A stretch of 7,287 bases of DNA from Candidatus Omnitrophota bacterium. Its GTDB lineage: Bacteria > Omnitrophota > Gorgyraeia > Aquiviventales > Aquiviventaceae. Position 1 is the first letter of the stretch. Each line of letters begins with the position of its first letter. Location of the stretch: positions 1 to 7,287 of the forward strand of contig JACQRE010000160.1 of assembly GCA_016206585.1 (NCBI GenBank), given 5' to 3'. The position numbers and the translations under genes were made by a program. A model generated the notes under the pieces. It saw only the letters and a list, made by a program, of their open reading frames with translations, was not told the origin of the DNA and did no database searches. This document shows positions 1 to 6,290 of this stretch, one piece after another.

Positions 1-1524
1 GTCCATAGAAAAGGGGTTATCGTCGCCAAGACGACGCCCTCGAAGTGCTCTTCATGCGGGGGCAAGGATTTGACGCAGGACGAAGATGTGCTCGATACGT
101 GGTTCTCGTCATGGCTGTGGCCGATCTCGACGCTGGGCTGGCCAAAGAAGACCAAGGACCTCGACTACTTCTATCCCACCAACACGCTGGTGACCGCCCA
201 GGAGATCATCTTCTTCTGGGTCGCGCGGATGATCATGGCGGGCTACTTCTGCATGAAGCAGCCACCGTTCACCCAGGTGTACATCCACGGCACGGTGCGC
301 GACATCACCGGTAAGAAGATGTCGAAGTCGCTGGGCAACATCATCGACCCGCTGGAGATCATCGGCCAGTACGGCACCGACGCGCTGCGCTACACGCTCG
401 TCACCGCCACCGCCATCGGACAAGACATTGTGCTTTCTGAGGAACGGTTTGTGGCAGGAAGAAATTTTGCCAACAAACTGTGGAACGCGACGAGATACGT
501 CTTAAGCCAAGGTGAGTTCGGAATTCGGAGTGCGGAATTCTGGGTGAAGGCGGCTTCTACTCCGCACTCCGCACTCCGCACTCCGCACTCTCTGAGCGTT
601 GCAGATCGATGGATTCTCTCACGATTACAGCGGACGATCACGCGGGTGACGAAGTCGCTCGACCAGTTCCTCTTCAACGACGCGGCGAACGCGCTGTACG
701 ACTTCCTCTGGCACGACTTCTGCGACTGGTACCTGGAGATCTCCAAGTTCCAGCTGAGCCAGAACCAGAAGCCGCCCTCGGTCGAGGAGATCAAGAAGCG
801 GATCGACGCGGTCCTGAGCGACAAGACGCCGCCGATCCAGGACCCGCGGTCCCAGACGCTCGACATCCTCGTTCACGTGCTGGAAACCAGCCTGCGGCTG
901 CTGCATCCGGTCATGCCGTTCATCACAGAGGAACTCTGGCAACACCTGACTCAGCGACAAGCGACAAGCGACAAGCAACAGTCTACGGTATCCATCATGA
1001 CGGCTGCGTGGCCGAAGGCATCGTCCAAGCTCATTGATGAAGAGGCCGAGGAGGCTATGGAGCAGTTCCAGGCAGTGGTGGGAGCCATCCGCAACACCCG
1101 AGCCGAGCTCAACCTGCCGCTCGACAGCCGTCCCGCGGTCCGGCTGGTTGCCAAGCAGCCGAAGATCCGGCAGTTCTTCGACGCCCACCGGCCGCTCCTG
1201 CAGGCACTCGCCCAGGTGGGGGAGACCGTTGTGGAAGCCGCCGGGCAACGGCCCAAGGACGCGGCAGCTATGGTCGTGGACGGCATCGAGGTCTTGATCC
1301 CGCTCGCCGGCCTCATCGATACGCAGAAGGAGCGCGCACGGCTCCAGCAGCGGGTGGAGGAGCTCACCAAGCAGCTCGCCCAGACCGAGGCGCGCCTGAA
1401 GGACAAACGGTTCACCGGCAAAGCGCCCAAAGAGGTCGTCGAGCAGACCAAGGCGCGCCGCACCCAAATCCAGGACACGCTGAAGAAATTCTCCGACCAC
1501 CTCGCCGTCTTGCAGTCAATGTAG
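1..1524 (+). CDS. valS: Valyl-tRNA synthetase, 3' part (5' end outside window)
   Basis: Class I aminoacyl-tRNA synthetase that charges tRNA-Val in the cytoplasm. The frame is open from base 1, so the 507 residues seen are the C-terminal part of a protein usually near 900. In order: a Cys-X2-Cys pair (residues 16 and 19); the DEDVLDTWFSS block typical of ValS (about 27-37); the FFWVARMIM block; the KMSKS signature within GKKMSKSLGN (KMSKS at 106-110, bases 316-330), which binds ATP; the anticodon-binding helical domain with DRWILSRL and FCDWYLE (about 240-246); and a charged C-terminal coiled coil (about 438-507) that acts as the tRNA-binding arm. Two low-complexity stretches do not look like the family: residues about 148-174 and about 318-327. 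Both are encoded by short tandem repeats (annotated separately) and fall in linkers that vary in length among ValS proteins. The KMSKS core is intact, so the enzyme is probably functional. Confidence 0.97.
   Translation, partial: VHRKGVIVAKTTPSKCSSCGGKDLTQDEDVLDTWFSSWLWPISTLGWPKKTKDLDYFYPTNTLVTAQEIIFFWVARMIMAGYFCMKQPPFTQVYIHGTVRDITGKKMSKSLGNIIDPLEIIGQYGTDALRYTLVTATAIGQDIVLSEERFVAGRNFANKLWNATRYVLSQGEFGIRSAEFWVKAASTPHSALRTPHSLSVADRWILSRLQRTITRVTKSLDQFLFNDAANALYDFLWHDFCDWYLEISKFQLSQNQKPPSVEEIKKRIDAVLSDKTPPIQDPRSQTLDILVHVLETSLRLLHPVMPFITEELWQHLTQRQATSDKQQSTVSIMTAAWPKASSKLIDEEAEEAMEQFQAVVGAIRNTRAELNLPLDSRPAVRLVAKQPKIRQFFDAHRPLLQALAQVGETVVEAAGQRPKDAAAMVVDGIEVLIPLAGLIDTQKERARLQQRVEELTKQLAQTEARLKDKRFTGKAPKEVVEQTKARRTQIQDTLKKFSDHLAVLQSM
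514..590 (+). repeat. Inverted heptamer-array element inside valS
   Basis: The left arm (514-540) consists of units TTCGGAA, TTCGGAG and TGCGGAA. The right arm (561-590) is four copies of TCCGCAC plus TC, the reverse complement of the same unit family. Aligning 514-536 with 561-583 gives 20 pairs out of 23, including a perfect 11-bp stem (526-536 with 561-571), with a loop of about 24 bases. The element is read in frame as part of ValS and gives the peptides EFGIRSAEF and TPHSALRTPHS. It sits between the catalytic part and the anticodon-binding domain (before SVADRWI), a linker that varies naturally among ValS proteins. I infer an inserted or expanded hairpin element. Confidence 0.85.
954..980 (+). 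repeat. GCGACAA heptamer tandem repeat inside valS
   Basis: Three exact copies of GCGACAA (954-974) are followed by a degenerate GCAACA. They encode the hydrophilic stretch RQATSDKQQ between EELWQHL and the following MTAAWPKA strand of the anticodon-binding domain. Related ValS proteins have a short variable loop at this point. No complementary arm is visible nearby, unlike the element at 514-590. Confidence 0.75.
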
Positions 1525-1525
1525 A

Positions 1526-1616
1526 GGGTCACCCGTCACCAAGTCACCATGCCACCCGTAACAACAGAACGTTTCTTTTGGTGACCTGGTGACCTGGTGA
1601 CCTGGTGACCTGGTGA
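1526..1616 (+). repeat. Inverted octamer-array element between valS and nadC
   Basis: GTCACC occurs three times on the left (1528-1533, 1535-1540, 1543-1548). GGTGACCT occurs four times in tandem on the right (1580-1611), followed by GGTGA (1612-1616). The two arms are complementary and can fold into a long hairpin over a loop of about 30 bases, with about one mismatch and one bulged base. It starts two bases after the valS stop and ends six bases before the nadC ATG, so it fills the whole gap. It lacks the run of T expected after an intrinsic terminator. The last GGTGA matches part of the anti-Shine-Dalgarno complement (GGAGGTGA) and may serve as the nadC ribosome binding site. Confidence 0.85.
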
Positions 1617-1622
1617 TATACG

Positions 1623-2513
1623 ATGACCCAACTGCACCGCGCAATGATCCTGCCTCTCATCAGGCAGGCACTCCGGGAGGATGGCGCCTCCCGCGACCTC
1701 ACCTCCCGCGCGGTCCTTCCGGCCGACACCCGCATCCGCGCGCGCATCCTCGCCAAGTCGCCCGGCGTCCTGGCCGGCGGCCAGGTCGCCGCATGGGTAT
1801 TCCAGGCGCTGGACCGATCGTTGCGGTCCCGTCTCGCCGTGAAAGACGGCGTCCTCTTGAGGCGCGGCCAGACAGTTCTCACAGTAGAAGGCAACGCCCG
1901 ATCGATCTTCGCCGCGGAGCGTACTGCGCTCAACCTCTTGGGCCACCTGAGCGGCATCGCCACGCTCACTCGCGAGTACGTCCGCCGAACGCAGAGAACC
2001 TACGCGAAGATCCTCGATACCCGCAAGACGCTGCCCGGCCTGCGCGCGGCGGAGAAGTACGCGGTACGGGCGGGGGGAGGGGAGAACCACCGTGACAGCC
2101 TTCAGGACGCGATATTGATCAAGACGAACCACATCAAGGCGCTACGCTTAGTGATGAGAAGCCGCCTGGCGCGTGAGCGAGCGATTCAGGTTGGCGTGGC
2201 GGGCGCGAAGCGGGTACGGCCGAAGCGATTCGTCGAGGTCGAAGTCACGACGCTCCGGGAGTTCGAGGCGGCGCTGGAAGCCAAGCCGCACGCGATCTTG
2301 TTGGACAACTGGCGACTTGGCGCCATCCGCCGAGCCGTCCGCCTTGCACATGCGTCACTCGGCACTCGGCACTCACCGCTGATTGAGGTATCCGGGGGTG
2401 TGACGCTTCAGAACGTACGGGCCATCGCCACGACGGGTGTCGACCGCATCTCCATCGGCCGCCTGACCCATTCGGCGCCATCGCTGGACATGTCGTTGGT
2501 GGTGGACCGGTAA
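1623..2513 (+). CDS. nadC: Nicotinate-nucleotide diphosphorylase (quinolinate phosphoribosyltransferase)
   Basis: Converts quinolinate and PRPP to nicotinate mononucleotide, CO2 and pyrophosphate in de novo NAD synthesis. At 296 residues it has about the normal family length. Visible signatures are EDGASRDLTS near the N-terminus, NLLGHLSGIAT, DTRKTLPGLR, EKYAVRAGGGENHR, VEVEVTTL, ILLDNW and the C-terminal IEVSGGVTLQNVRAIATTGVD...LTHSAP. These cover the N-terminal sandwich and the phosphate-binding barrel. Two oddities are seen: the usual IKDNH motif reads IKTNH (Thr168), and a small heptamer repeat adds HASLGTRHS before IEVSGG. The ATG at 1623 is preferred over the ATG at 1647 because GGTGA lies six bases upstream; 1647 has no visible ribosome binding site. 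The stop overlaps the uvrB start by one base, which suggests translational coupling. Confidence 0.96.
   Translation: MTQLHRAMILPLIRQALREDGASRDLTSRAVLPADTRIRARILAKSPGVLAGGQVAAWVFQALDRSLRSRLAVKDGVLLRRGQTVLTVEGNARSIFAAERTALNLLGHLSGIATLTREYVRRTQRTYAKILDTRKTLPGLRAAEKYAVRAGGGENHRDSLQDAILIKTNHIKALRLVMRSRLARERAIQVGVAGAKRVRPKRFVEVEVTTLREFEAALEAKPHAILLDNWRLGAIRRAVRLAHASLGTRHSPLIEVSGGVTLQNVRAIATTGVDRISIGRLTHSAPSLDMSLVVDR
2356..2376 (+). repeat. CACTCGG heptamer repeat inside nadC
   Basis: Two exact CACTCGG units (2356-2369) and a degenerate CACTCAC (2370-2376) encode SLGTRHS in a loop before the conserved IEVSGG strand of NadC. The unit differs by one base from the CACTCCG phase of the heptamer in valS (561-590), so the two patches look related. 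No complementary arm is obvious. Confidence 0.65.
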
Positions 2514-4561
2514 TGGACGCTTTCCGGCTTGTCACGGATCTGACGCCCAAGGGGGATCAGCCCCAAGCTATTGAGGCGCTCACCAAAGGCGTGCGGGAGG
2601 GCAAGAAGTTCCAGACGCTGCTCGGGGTCACCGGCAGCGGAAAAACCAACACGAAGGCCTGGGTGCTCGCTCAGGTGAACAAGCCGACCCTCATCATCTC
2701 CCACAACAAGACGCTCGCCGCGCAACTCTACAGCGAGTTCAAGAGCCTCTTCCCCCACAACGCGGTCGAGTACTTCGTGAGTTACTACGACTACTACCAG
2801 CCCGAGGCGTACGTGCCGCAGACCGACACGTACATCGAGAAGGACTCCTCCGTCAACGATGACCTGGACCGGCTGCGCCTCTCGGCCACGAGTTCGCTCC
2901 TCAGCCGGCGTGACACCATCATCGTCTCCAGCGTCTCGTGCATCTACAACCTGGGCGATGAGGACGAGTACAAGTCGCAGCTCGTGTGGCTGGCGAAGGG
3001 GCAGAGCGTCCGGCGCGACGAGGTGCTCTCGTGGCTGATCGGCATCCACTACGAGCGCAACGACGTGGACTTCCGCCGCGGCACCTTCCGCGCGCGCGGC
3101 GACCTCATCGACATCTACCCGGCCTACCGCCAGACCGCCTATCGGGTGGAGCTCTCCGGGGGGGCGGTCGCGCGCATCCGGGAGATCGACCCGCTCACCG
3201 CCGATCCGATCGCGGAGCTGGAACGCATCGGCATCTATCCGGCGAAGCACTTCGTCACCAGCAAGGAGCGGATCGACGCCGCGTACCACACCATCCTGCA
3301 GGAGATGGTGGAGTGCGTGCGCGTCTTCCAGGCGCAGGGCAAGCTCCTGGAGGCGCAGCGGCTTGAGTCGCGCACGAAGTACGACCTGGAGATGCTGAAA
3401 GAATTGGGGTATTGCCACGGGGTGGAGAACTACTCGCGCGCCCTCTCGGGCCGCGCGCCCGGCTCGCGCCCCCACTGCCTCATCGACTACTTCCCGAAGG
3501 ATTTCCTCGTGGTGGTCGACGAGTCGCACGTCACCATCCCGCAGATCCGCGGCATGCACGAGGGCGACCGCGCGCGCAAGGAGGTCCTGGTGGAGTACGG
3601 CTTCCGGCTGCCGTCGGCGCTCGAGAACCGGCCGCAGCGCTTCGAGGAGTTCGAGTCGCTGCTGAACCAGGTCGTCTGCATCTCCGCCACCCCCGGCCCG
3701 TACGAGTTGGCGCACAGCGGTGGGGCCGTGGTGGAGCAGGTGATACGCCCCACCGGCCTCGTCGACCCGACGATCACGCTCAAGCCCACCGAGGGCCAGA
3801 TCGACGACCTGATCGGGCAGGTGCGCGCCCGGGCCCAGCGCAAGGAGCGGGTGCTGGTGACGACGCTGACCAAGCGGCTCGCCGAGGACCTCACGCGCTA
3901 TCTCGCCGAGGCCGGGCTGCGCGTGAAGTACTTGCACTCCGACATCGAGGCGATCGAGCGGGTCGAGATCCTGCGCGACCTGCGCAAAGGCGAGTTCGAC
4001 TGCCTGGTCGGCATCAACCTCCTGCGCGAGGGGCTCGACCTGCCCGAGGTGTCGCTGGTCGCGGTGCTGGACGCGGACAAGGAGGGGTTCCTGCGCTCGG
4101 GCACCTCGCTCGTCCAGGTCGCCGGGCGCGCGGCCCGCCACGTCAATGGCGAGGTGGTCCTCTACGCCGACCACATGACCGGCGCGATGCAGCACCTGAT
4201 CGATGAGACCGCCCGGCGCCGCGCCAAGCAACTCGAGTACAACGCGGAGCACCGCATCACGCCGACCACGATCGTCAAGGCGATCCGCGAGAGCATCGAG
4301 GTCGCCCGGCAGGCGGAAGAGCTCGCCGTCGAGCAGTCCGGCCAGTCGATGGAGCAGCACCGCGTCCGGCAGGTGATCGCGGATCTGGAGGATGAGATGC
4401 TCCTCTGCGCGAAGGGACTCCAGTTTGAGCGCGCCGCCGAGCTGCGCGATGAGGCCCGCTCACTGCGGGAGCAGTATCACCTGGGCGATGAGCCGAGAGG
4501 GCGCCGGAAACCTGGGGGCGCATCTGCTGTGTCCGGCAGCCGCGCCAGGAGGAAACAATAG
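2513..4561 (+). CDS. uvrB: UvrABC system protein B (excinuclease helicase subunit)
   Basis: Damage-verifying ATPase/helicase of nucleotide excision repair. UvrA loads it at lesions and it recruits the UvrC nuclease. The 682 residues fit the family length. Seen in order: Walker A GVTGSGKT (38-45); the beta-hairpin YYDYYQPEAYVP (91-102) that clamps DNA; the central UvrA-interaction region; LSGRAPGSRP; motif II DESH (336-339); SATPGPYEL; the helicase block GINLLREGLDLPEVSLVAVLDADKEGFLRS; motif VI QVAGRAAR (535-542); and the UVR motif for UvrC contact (about 617-655). Substitutions are noticeable at normally conserved places: NTKAWV follows Walker A where TFTMANVI-like sequence is usual, and RSGTSLVQVAGRAAR replaces RSERSLIQTIGRAAR. 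The ATG overlaps the nadC stop and has no strong ribosome binding site, so coupled translation is likely. A uvrB between nadC and birA is not a common arrangement. Confidence 0.98.
   Translation: MDAFRLVTDLTPKGDQPQAIEALTKGVREGKKFQTLLGVTGSGKTNTKAWVLAQVNKPTLIISHNKTLAAQLYSEFKSLFPHNAVEYFVSYYDYYQPEAYVPQTDTYIEKDSSVNDDLDRLRLSATSSLLSRRDTIIVSSVSCIYNLGDEDEYKSQLVWLAKGQSVRRDEVLSWLIGIHYERNDVDFRRGTFRARGDLIDIYPAYRQTAYRVELSGGAVARIREIDPLTADPIAELERIGIYPAKHFVTSKERIDAAYHTILQEMVECVRVFQAQGKLLEAQRLESRTKYDLEMLKELGYCHGVENYSRALSGRAPGSRPHCLIDYFPKDFLVVVDESHVTIPQIRGMHEGDRARKEVLVEYGFRLPSALENRPQRFEEFESLLNQVVCISATPGPYELAHSGGAVVEQVIRPTGLVDPTITLKPTEGQIDDLIGQVRARAQRKERVLVTTLTKRLAEDLTRYLAEAGLRVKYLHSDIEAIERVEILRDLRKGEFDCLVGINLLREGLDLPEVSLVAVLDADKEGFLRSGTSLVQVAGRAARHVNGEVVLYADHMTGAMQHLIDETARRRAKQLEYNAEHRITPTTIVKAIRESIEVARQAEELAVEQSGQSMEQHRVRQVIADLEDEMLLCAKGLQFERAAELRDEARSLREQYHLGDEPRGRRKPGGASAVSGSRARRKQ
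4511..4549 (+). other. GC-rich hairpin next to the birA ribosome binding site
   Basis: CCTGG (4511-4515) plus CGC (4519-4521) can pair with GCGCCAGG (4542-4549), and CTGC (4524-4527) with GCAG (4536-4539), giving a bulged stem-loop in the last uvrB codons. The 3' edge of the stem covers the first three bases of the AGGAGG at 4547-4552. Ribosomes finishing uvrB would melt it, so it could couple birA translation to uvrB. This is inferred from pairing alone. Confidence 0.3.
4547..4552 (+). promoter_or_regulatory. Perfect Shine-Dalgarno AGGAGG at the end of uvrB
   Basis: AGGAGG lies five bases before an ATA codon (4558-4560) that overlaps the uvrB stop TAG. It is too far (56 bases) from the first standard in-frame start of birA, GTG at 4609. 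Its position argues that birA translation begins near 4558. Confidence 0.5.
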
Positions 4562-4608
4562 CCGCCTCCCCGCTGTCCACTCATCGCCTACAGGTCCCCG
4601 GCTGGAGG

Positions 4609-5319
4609 GTGCATGCCTTCGAGTCGGTGGCGTCCACGATGGATGAGGCGCACCGGATGGCCGCGGAGGGCGCGCCGGAGAAGACGCTGATCTGGGCCGC
4701 GCGGCAGGAGCAGGGACGCGGCCGGCTCGGCCGCACCTGGGTGTCGCCGGCGGGCGGCGCCTACTTCTCGATGATCCTCAAGCCCGCGCGCCCTCTCGAG
4801 GAGATCCCGCAGCTGTCGCTCGTCGCCGGTTTGGCCGTGGCTGAAGCGATTCAGGACCTCACCGGCCTCTTCGCCTCCATCCGCTGGCCCAACGACCTCC
4901 TCCTCAACGAGAAGAAAGTCGCCGGCATCCTAGTGGAAGCCCGCAATGGCGCCGTGATCATCGGCATTGGGATCAACGTCACCACGGCCCCCGAAGCGCT
5001 TCCCGACACTGCCACATCGCTGGCCGCCGCTTTGGGGTCAGACCCCTCCTTGGGGTCTGACCCCTGCAAGGTGACAGCCGAAGTGTGCCGCCGCTTCAAG
5101 ACCTGGTACGATGCCTGGACGGAGAGCGGTTTCGCCCCGATCCGCGAGGCGCTGCGCCCCTGGATCGGTCTCTTCGGCCACCCCGTCCATCTGACCGCTG
5201 GGAATCAGCGCCTGGAAGGGACCGCGCAGGATCTGGACGAACAGGGACGGCTGGTCGTGCGGCTAGATTCCGGGGTTCTGCGCGCCTTCGACGTGGGAGA
5301 GGTGGCATTACTCCGCTAG
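4609..5319 (+). CDS. birA: Biotin-[acetyl-CoA-carboxylase] ligase, no HTH domain
   Basis: Activates biotin with ATP to biotinyl-AMP and transfers it to the lysine of biotin carrier protein domains. Numbered from GTG 4609: the start of the catalytic domain VASTMDEA (usually STN, here STM), GRGRLGRTW (36-44) for biotinyl-AMP binding, RWPNDL (92-97), KVAGILVE with the active-site lysine (103), GIGINV (119-124), and the small C-terminal SH3-like domain ending GVLRAFDVGEVALLR. There is no N-terminal winged helix, so it is a class I ligase without repressor function. The start is uncertain. GTG 4609 has GGAGG directly against it with no spacing. The same frame is open upstream to 4492 and reads LSTHRLQVPGWRVHAFESV, which resembles homologous N-termini, so the true start may be the ATA at 4558 after a perfect AGGAGG. 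Residues 143-154 (GSDPSLGSDPCK) come from an inserted palindrome pair. Confidence 0.93.
   Translation: MHAFESVASTMDEAHRMAAEGAPEKTLIWAARQEQGRGRLGRTWVSPAGGAYFSMILKPARPLEEIPQLSLVAGLAVAEAIQDLTGLFASIRWPNDLLLNEKKVAGILVEARNGAVIIGIGINVTTAPEALPDTATSLAAALGSDPSLGSDPCKVTAEVCRRFKTWYDAWTESGFAPIREALRPWIGLFGHPVHLTAGNQRLEGTAQDLDEQGRLVVRLDSGVLRAFDVGEVALLR
5034..5064 (+). repeat. Inverted pair of GGGGTCAGACCCC palindromes inside birA
   Basis: GGGGTCAGACCCC (5034-5046) and GGGGTCTGACCCC (5052-5064) are each near-perfect palindromes with 6-bp arms around one base. They are exact reverse complements of each other, separated by TCCTT. They can therefore form two small hairpins or one 13-bp stem. The offset of 18 bases keeps the frame and gives a repeated LGSDP in BirA, in a variable region after TSLAAAL. 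The design resembles REP-type palindromes mobilised by REP-associated Y1 transposases; that link is inferred, as no such transposase is in this window. Confidence 0.8.
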
Positions 5320-5333
5320 GGCGTACCGTCCGG

Positions 5334-6290
5334 TTGGTGGTGGTGGGTGGCATCGCCGTGGGGCTCCTGAAGCTGACCACGCGGGGATGGCAGGGGATGA
5401 CGAAGCTTAAGACACAGCCGGCCGCGGGCGAAGCCCAGCTCACTGAACGGCTGCGACGACACGTGCAGGTGCTCGCCGGGGAGATCGGTAACCGGAACCT
5501 GTACGCCGCCGCCAACCTGGCCGAGGCGGCGCGCTATGTGGAGGGCCACCTCATGCAAGCCGGCTACACCGTCGAGTCGCAGCCCTACCAGGCCGAGGGC
5601 CAGACGGTGCGCAACCTCATCGTCACGAAGCCCGGCACGGATCCCTCGCTGGACCCGCTGCTCATCGGCGCGCACTACGACACCGCCGGCAACCCCGGCG
5701 CCGATGACAACGCCAGCGGCACCGCCGCCCTCCTCGAGCTGGCCCGCTGGGCAGGGGAACACGCGTTTGCGCGGACGCTCACGTTCGTCGCATTCACGAA
5801 CGAGGAGCCGCCGTTTTTCCAAACCGAGCTGATGGGCAGCCGCGTGTACGCCAGGGCCGCGAAGGCGCGCGGTAAGCGGATCCGGGCCGCACTCATCCTG
5901 GAGTCGATCGGCTACTACACCGACGCGCCCAACTCCCAGCGTTACCCGCCGTTCTACGGCCTGTTCTACCCCAACCGCGGTAACTTCCTCGGCGTGGTGA
6001 GCAACCTGCGCTATAGGAGGCTGGCCGGCGAGGTGGCGCGGGCCTTCAAGCGCCGCTCCCGCCTGCCGATCGAATCGGTCGCCGCGCCCGACTTCATCCC
6101 CGGCGTCACCTGGAGCGACCACTGGTCGTTCTGGAAGGAGGGCTACCAGGCCGTGATGCTCACCGACACCGCGTTCCTGAGGAACCCGAACTACCACATG
6201 GATTCCGATACGCCGGACACGCTAGACTACGCGAAACTCGCCGCGGTCGTTGAAGGGCTGCGCGGCGTCATGGAGGAGTTCGCACACTAG
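5334..6290 (+). CDS. M28-family zinc metallopeptidase, probably membrane-anchored or exported
   Basis: Predicted di-zinc aminopeptidase-like hydrolase. The expected M28 residues are all visible: the His and Asp in GAHYDT (His 5673-5675), the bridging Asp in GADDNASG (5706-5708), the Glu pair in FTNEEPP (5802-5807; general base and ligand), the acidic ligand in LESIGYYTD (Glu 5901-5903), and the last His in NYHMDSDTPDT (6195-6197). The LES-IGYYTD...SQRYP...YPNRGNF pattern matches the subgroup in which Glu replaces the usual Asp. Substrate is unknown. The N-terminus VVVGGIAVGLLKL is a short hydrophobic segment, so a signal anchor is plausible. The start is uncertain: TTG 5334, GTG 5337/5340/5343 and ATG 5397 are all possible. 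An ATT at 5307 has the better-placed GAGAGG and would add TPLGRTVR before the hydrophobic stretch. Upstream open frame overlapping birA is not supported. It lies between birA and coaX with almost no spacing. Confidence 0.88.
   Translation: MVVVGGIAVGLLKLTTRGWQGMTKLKTQPAAGEAQLTERLRRHVQVLAGEIGNRNLYAAANLAEAARYVEGHLMQAGYTVESQPYQAEGQTVRNLIVTKPGTDPSLDPLLIGAHYDTAGNPGADDNASGTAALLELARWAGEHAFARTLTFVAFTNEEPPFFQTELMGSRVYARAAKARGKRIRAALILESIGYYTDAPNSQRYPPFYGLFYPNRGNFLGVVSNLRYRRLAGEVARAFKRRSRLPIESVAAPDFIPGVTWSDHWSFWKEGYQAVMLTDTAFLRNPNYHMDSDTPDTLDYAKLAAVVEGLRGVMEEFAH

Noticed and set aside
514..1616. CRISPR array
   Set aside because: The units are 7-8 bases, directly adjacent without spacers, and mostly coding.
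1526..1620. Intrinsic terminator after valS
   Set aside because: A strong hairpin is possible, but no T tract follows the right arm, and the repeat array explains the pairing.
2408..4360. Long open frame on the minus strand opposite uvrB (650 codons)
   Set aside because: It mirrors the GC-rich third positions of uvrB, contains biased low-complexity residues with no recognisable domain, and the plus strand has an unambiguous UvrB.
5085..5333. N-terminal extension of the peptidase frame overlapping birA
   Set aside because: The region is read in another frame as conserved BirA C-terminal domain; the extension is Arg/Pro/Gly-rich and has no homology-like pattern.
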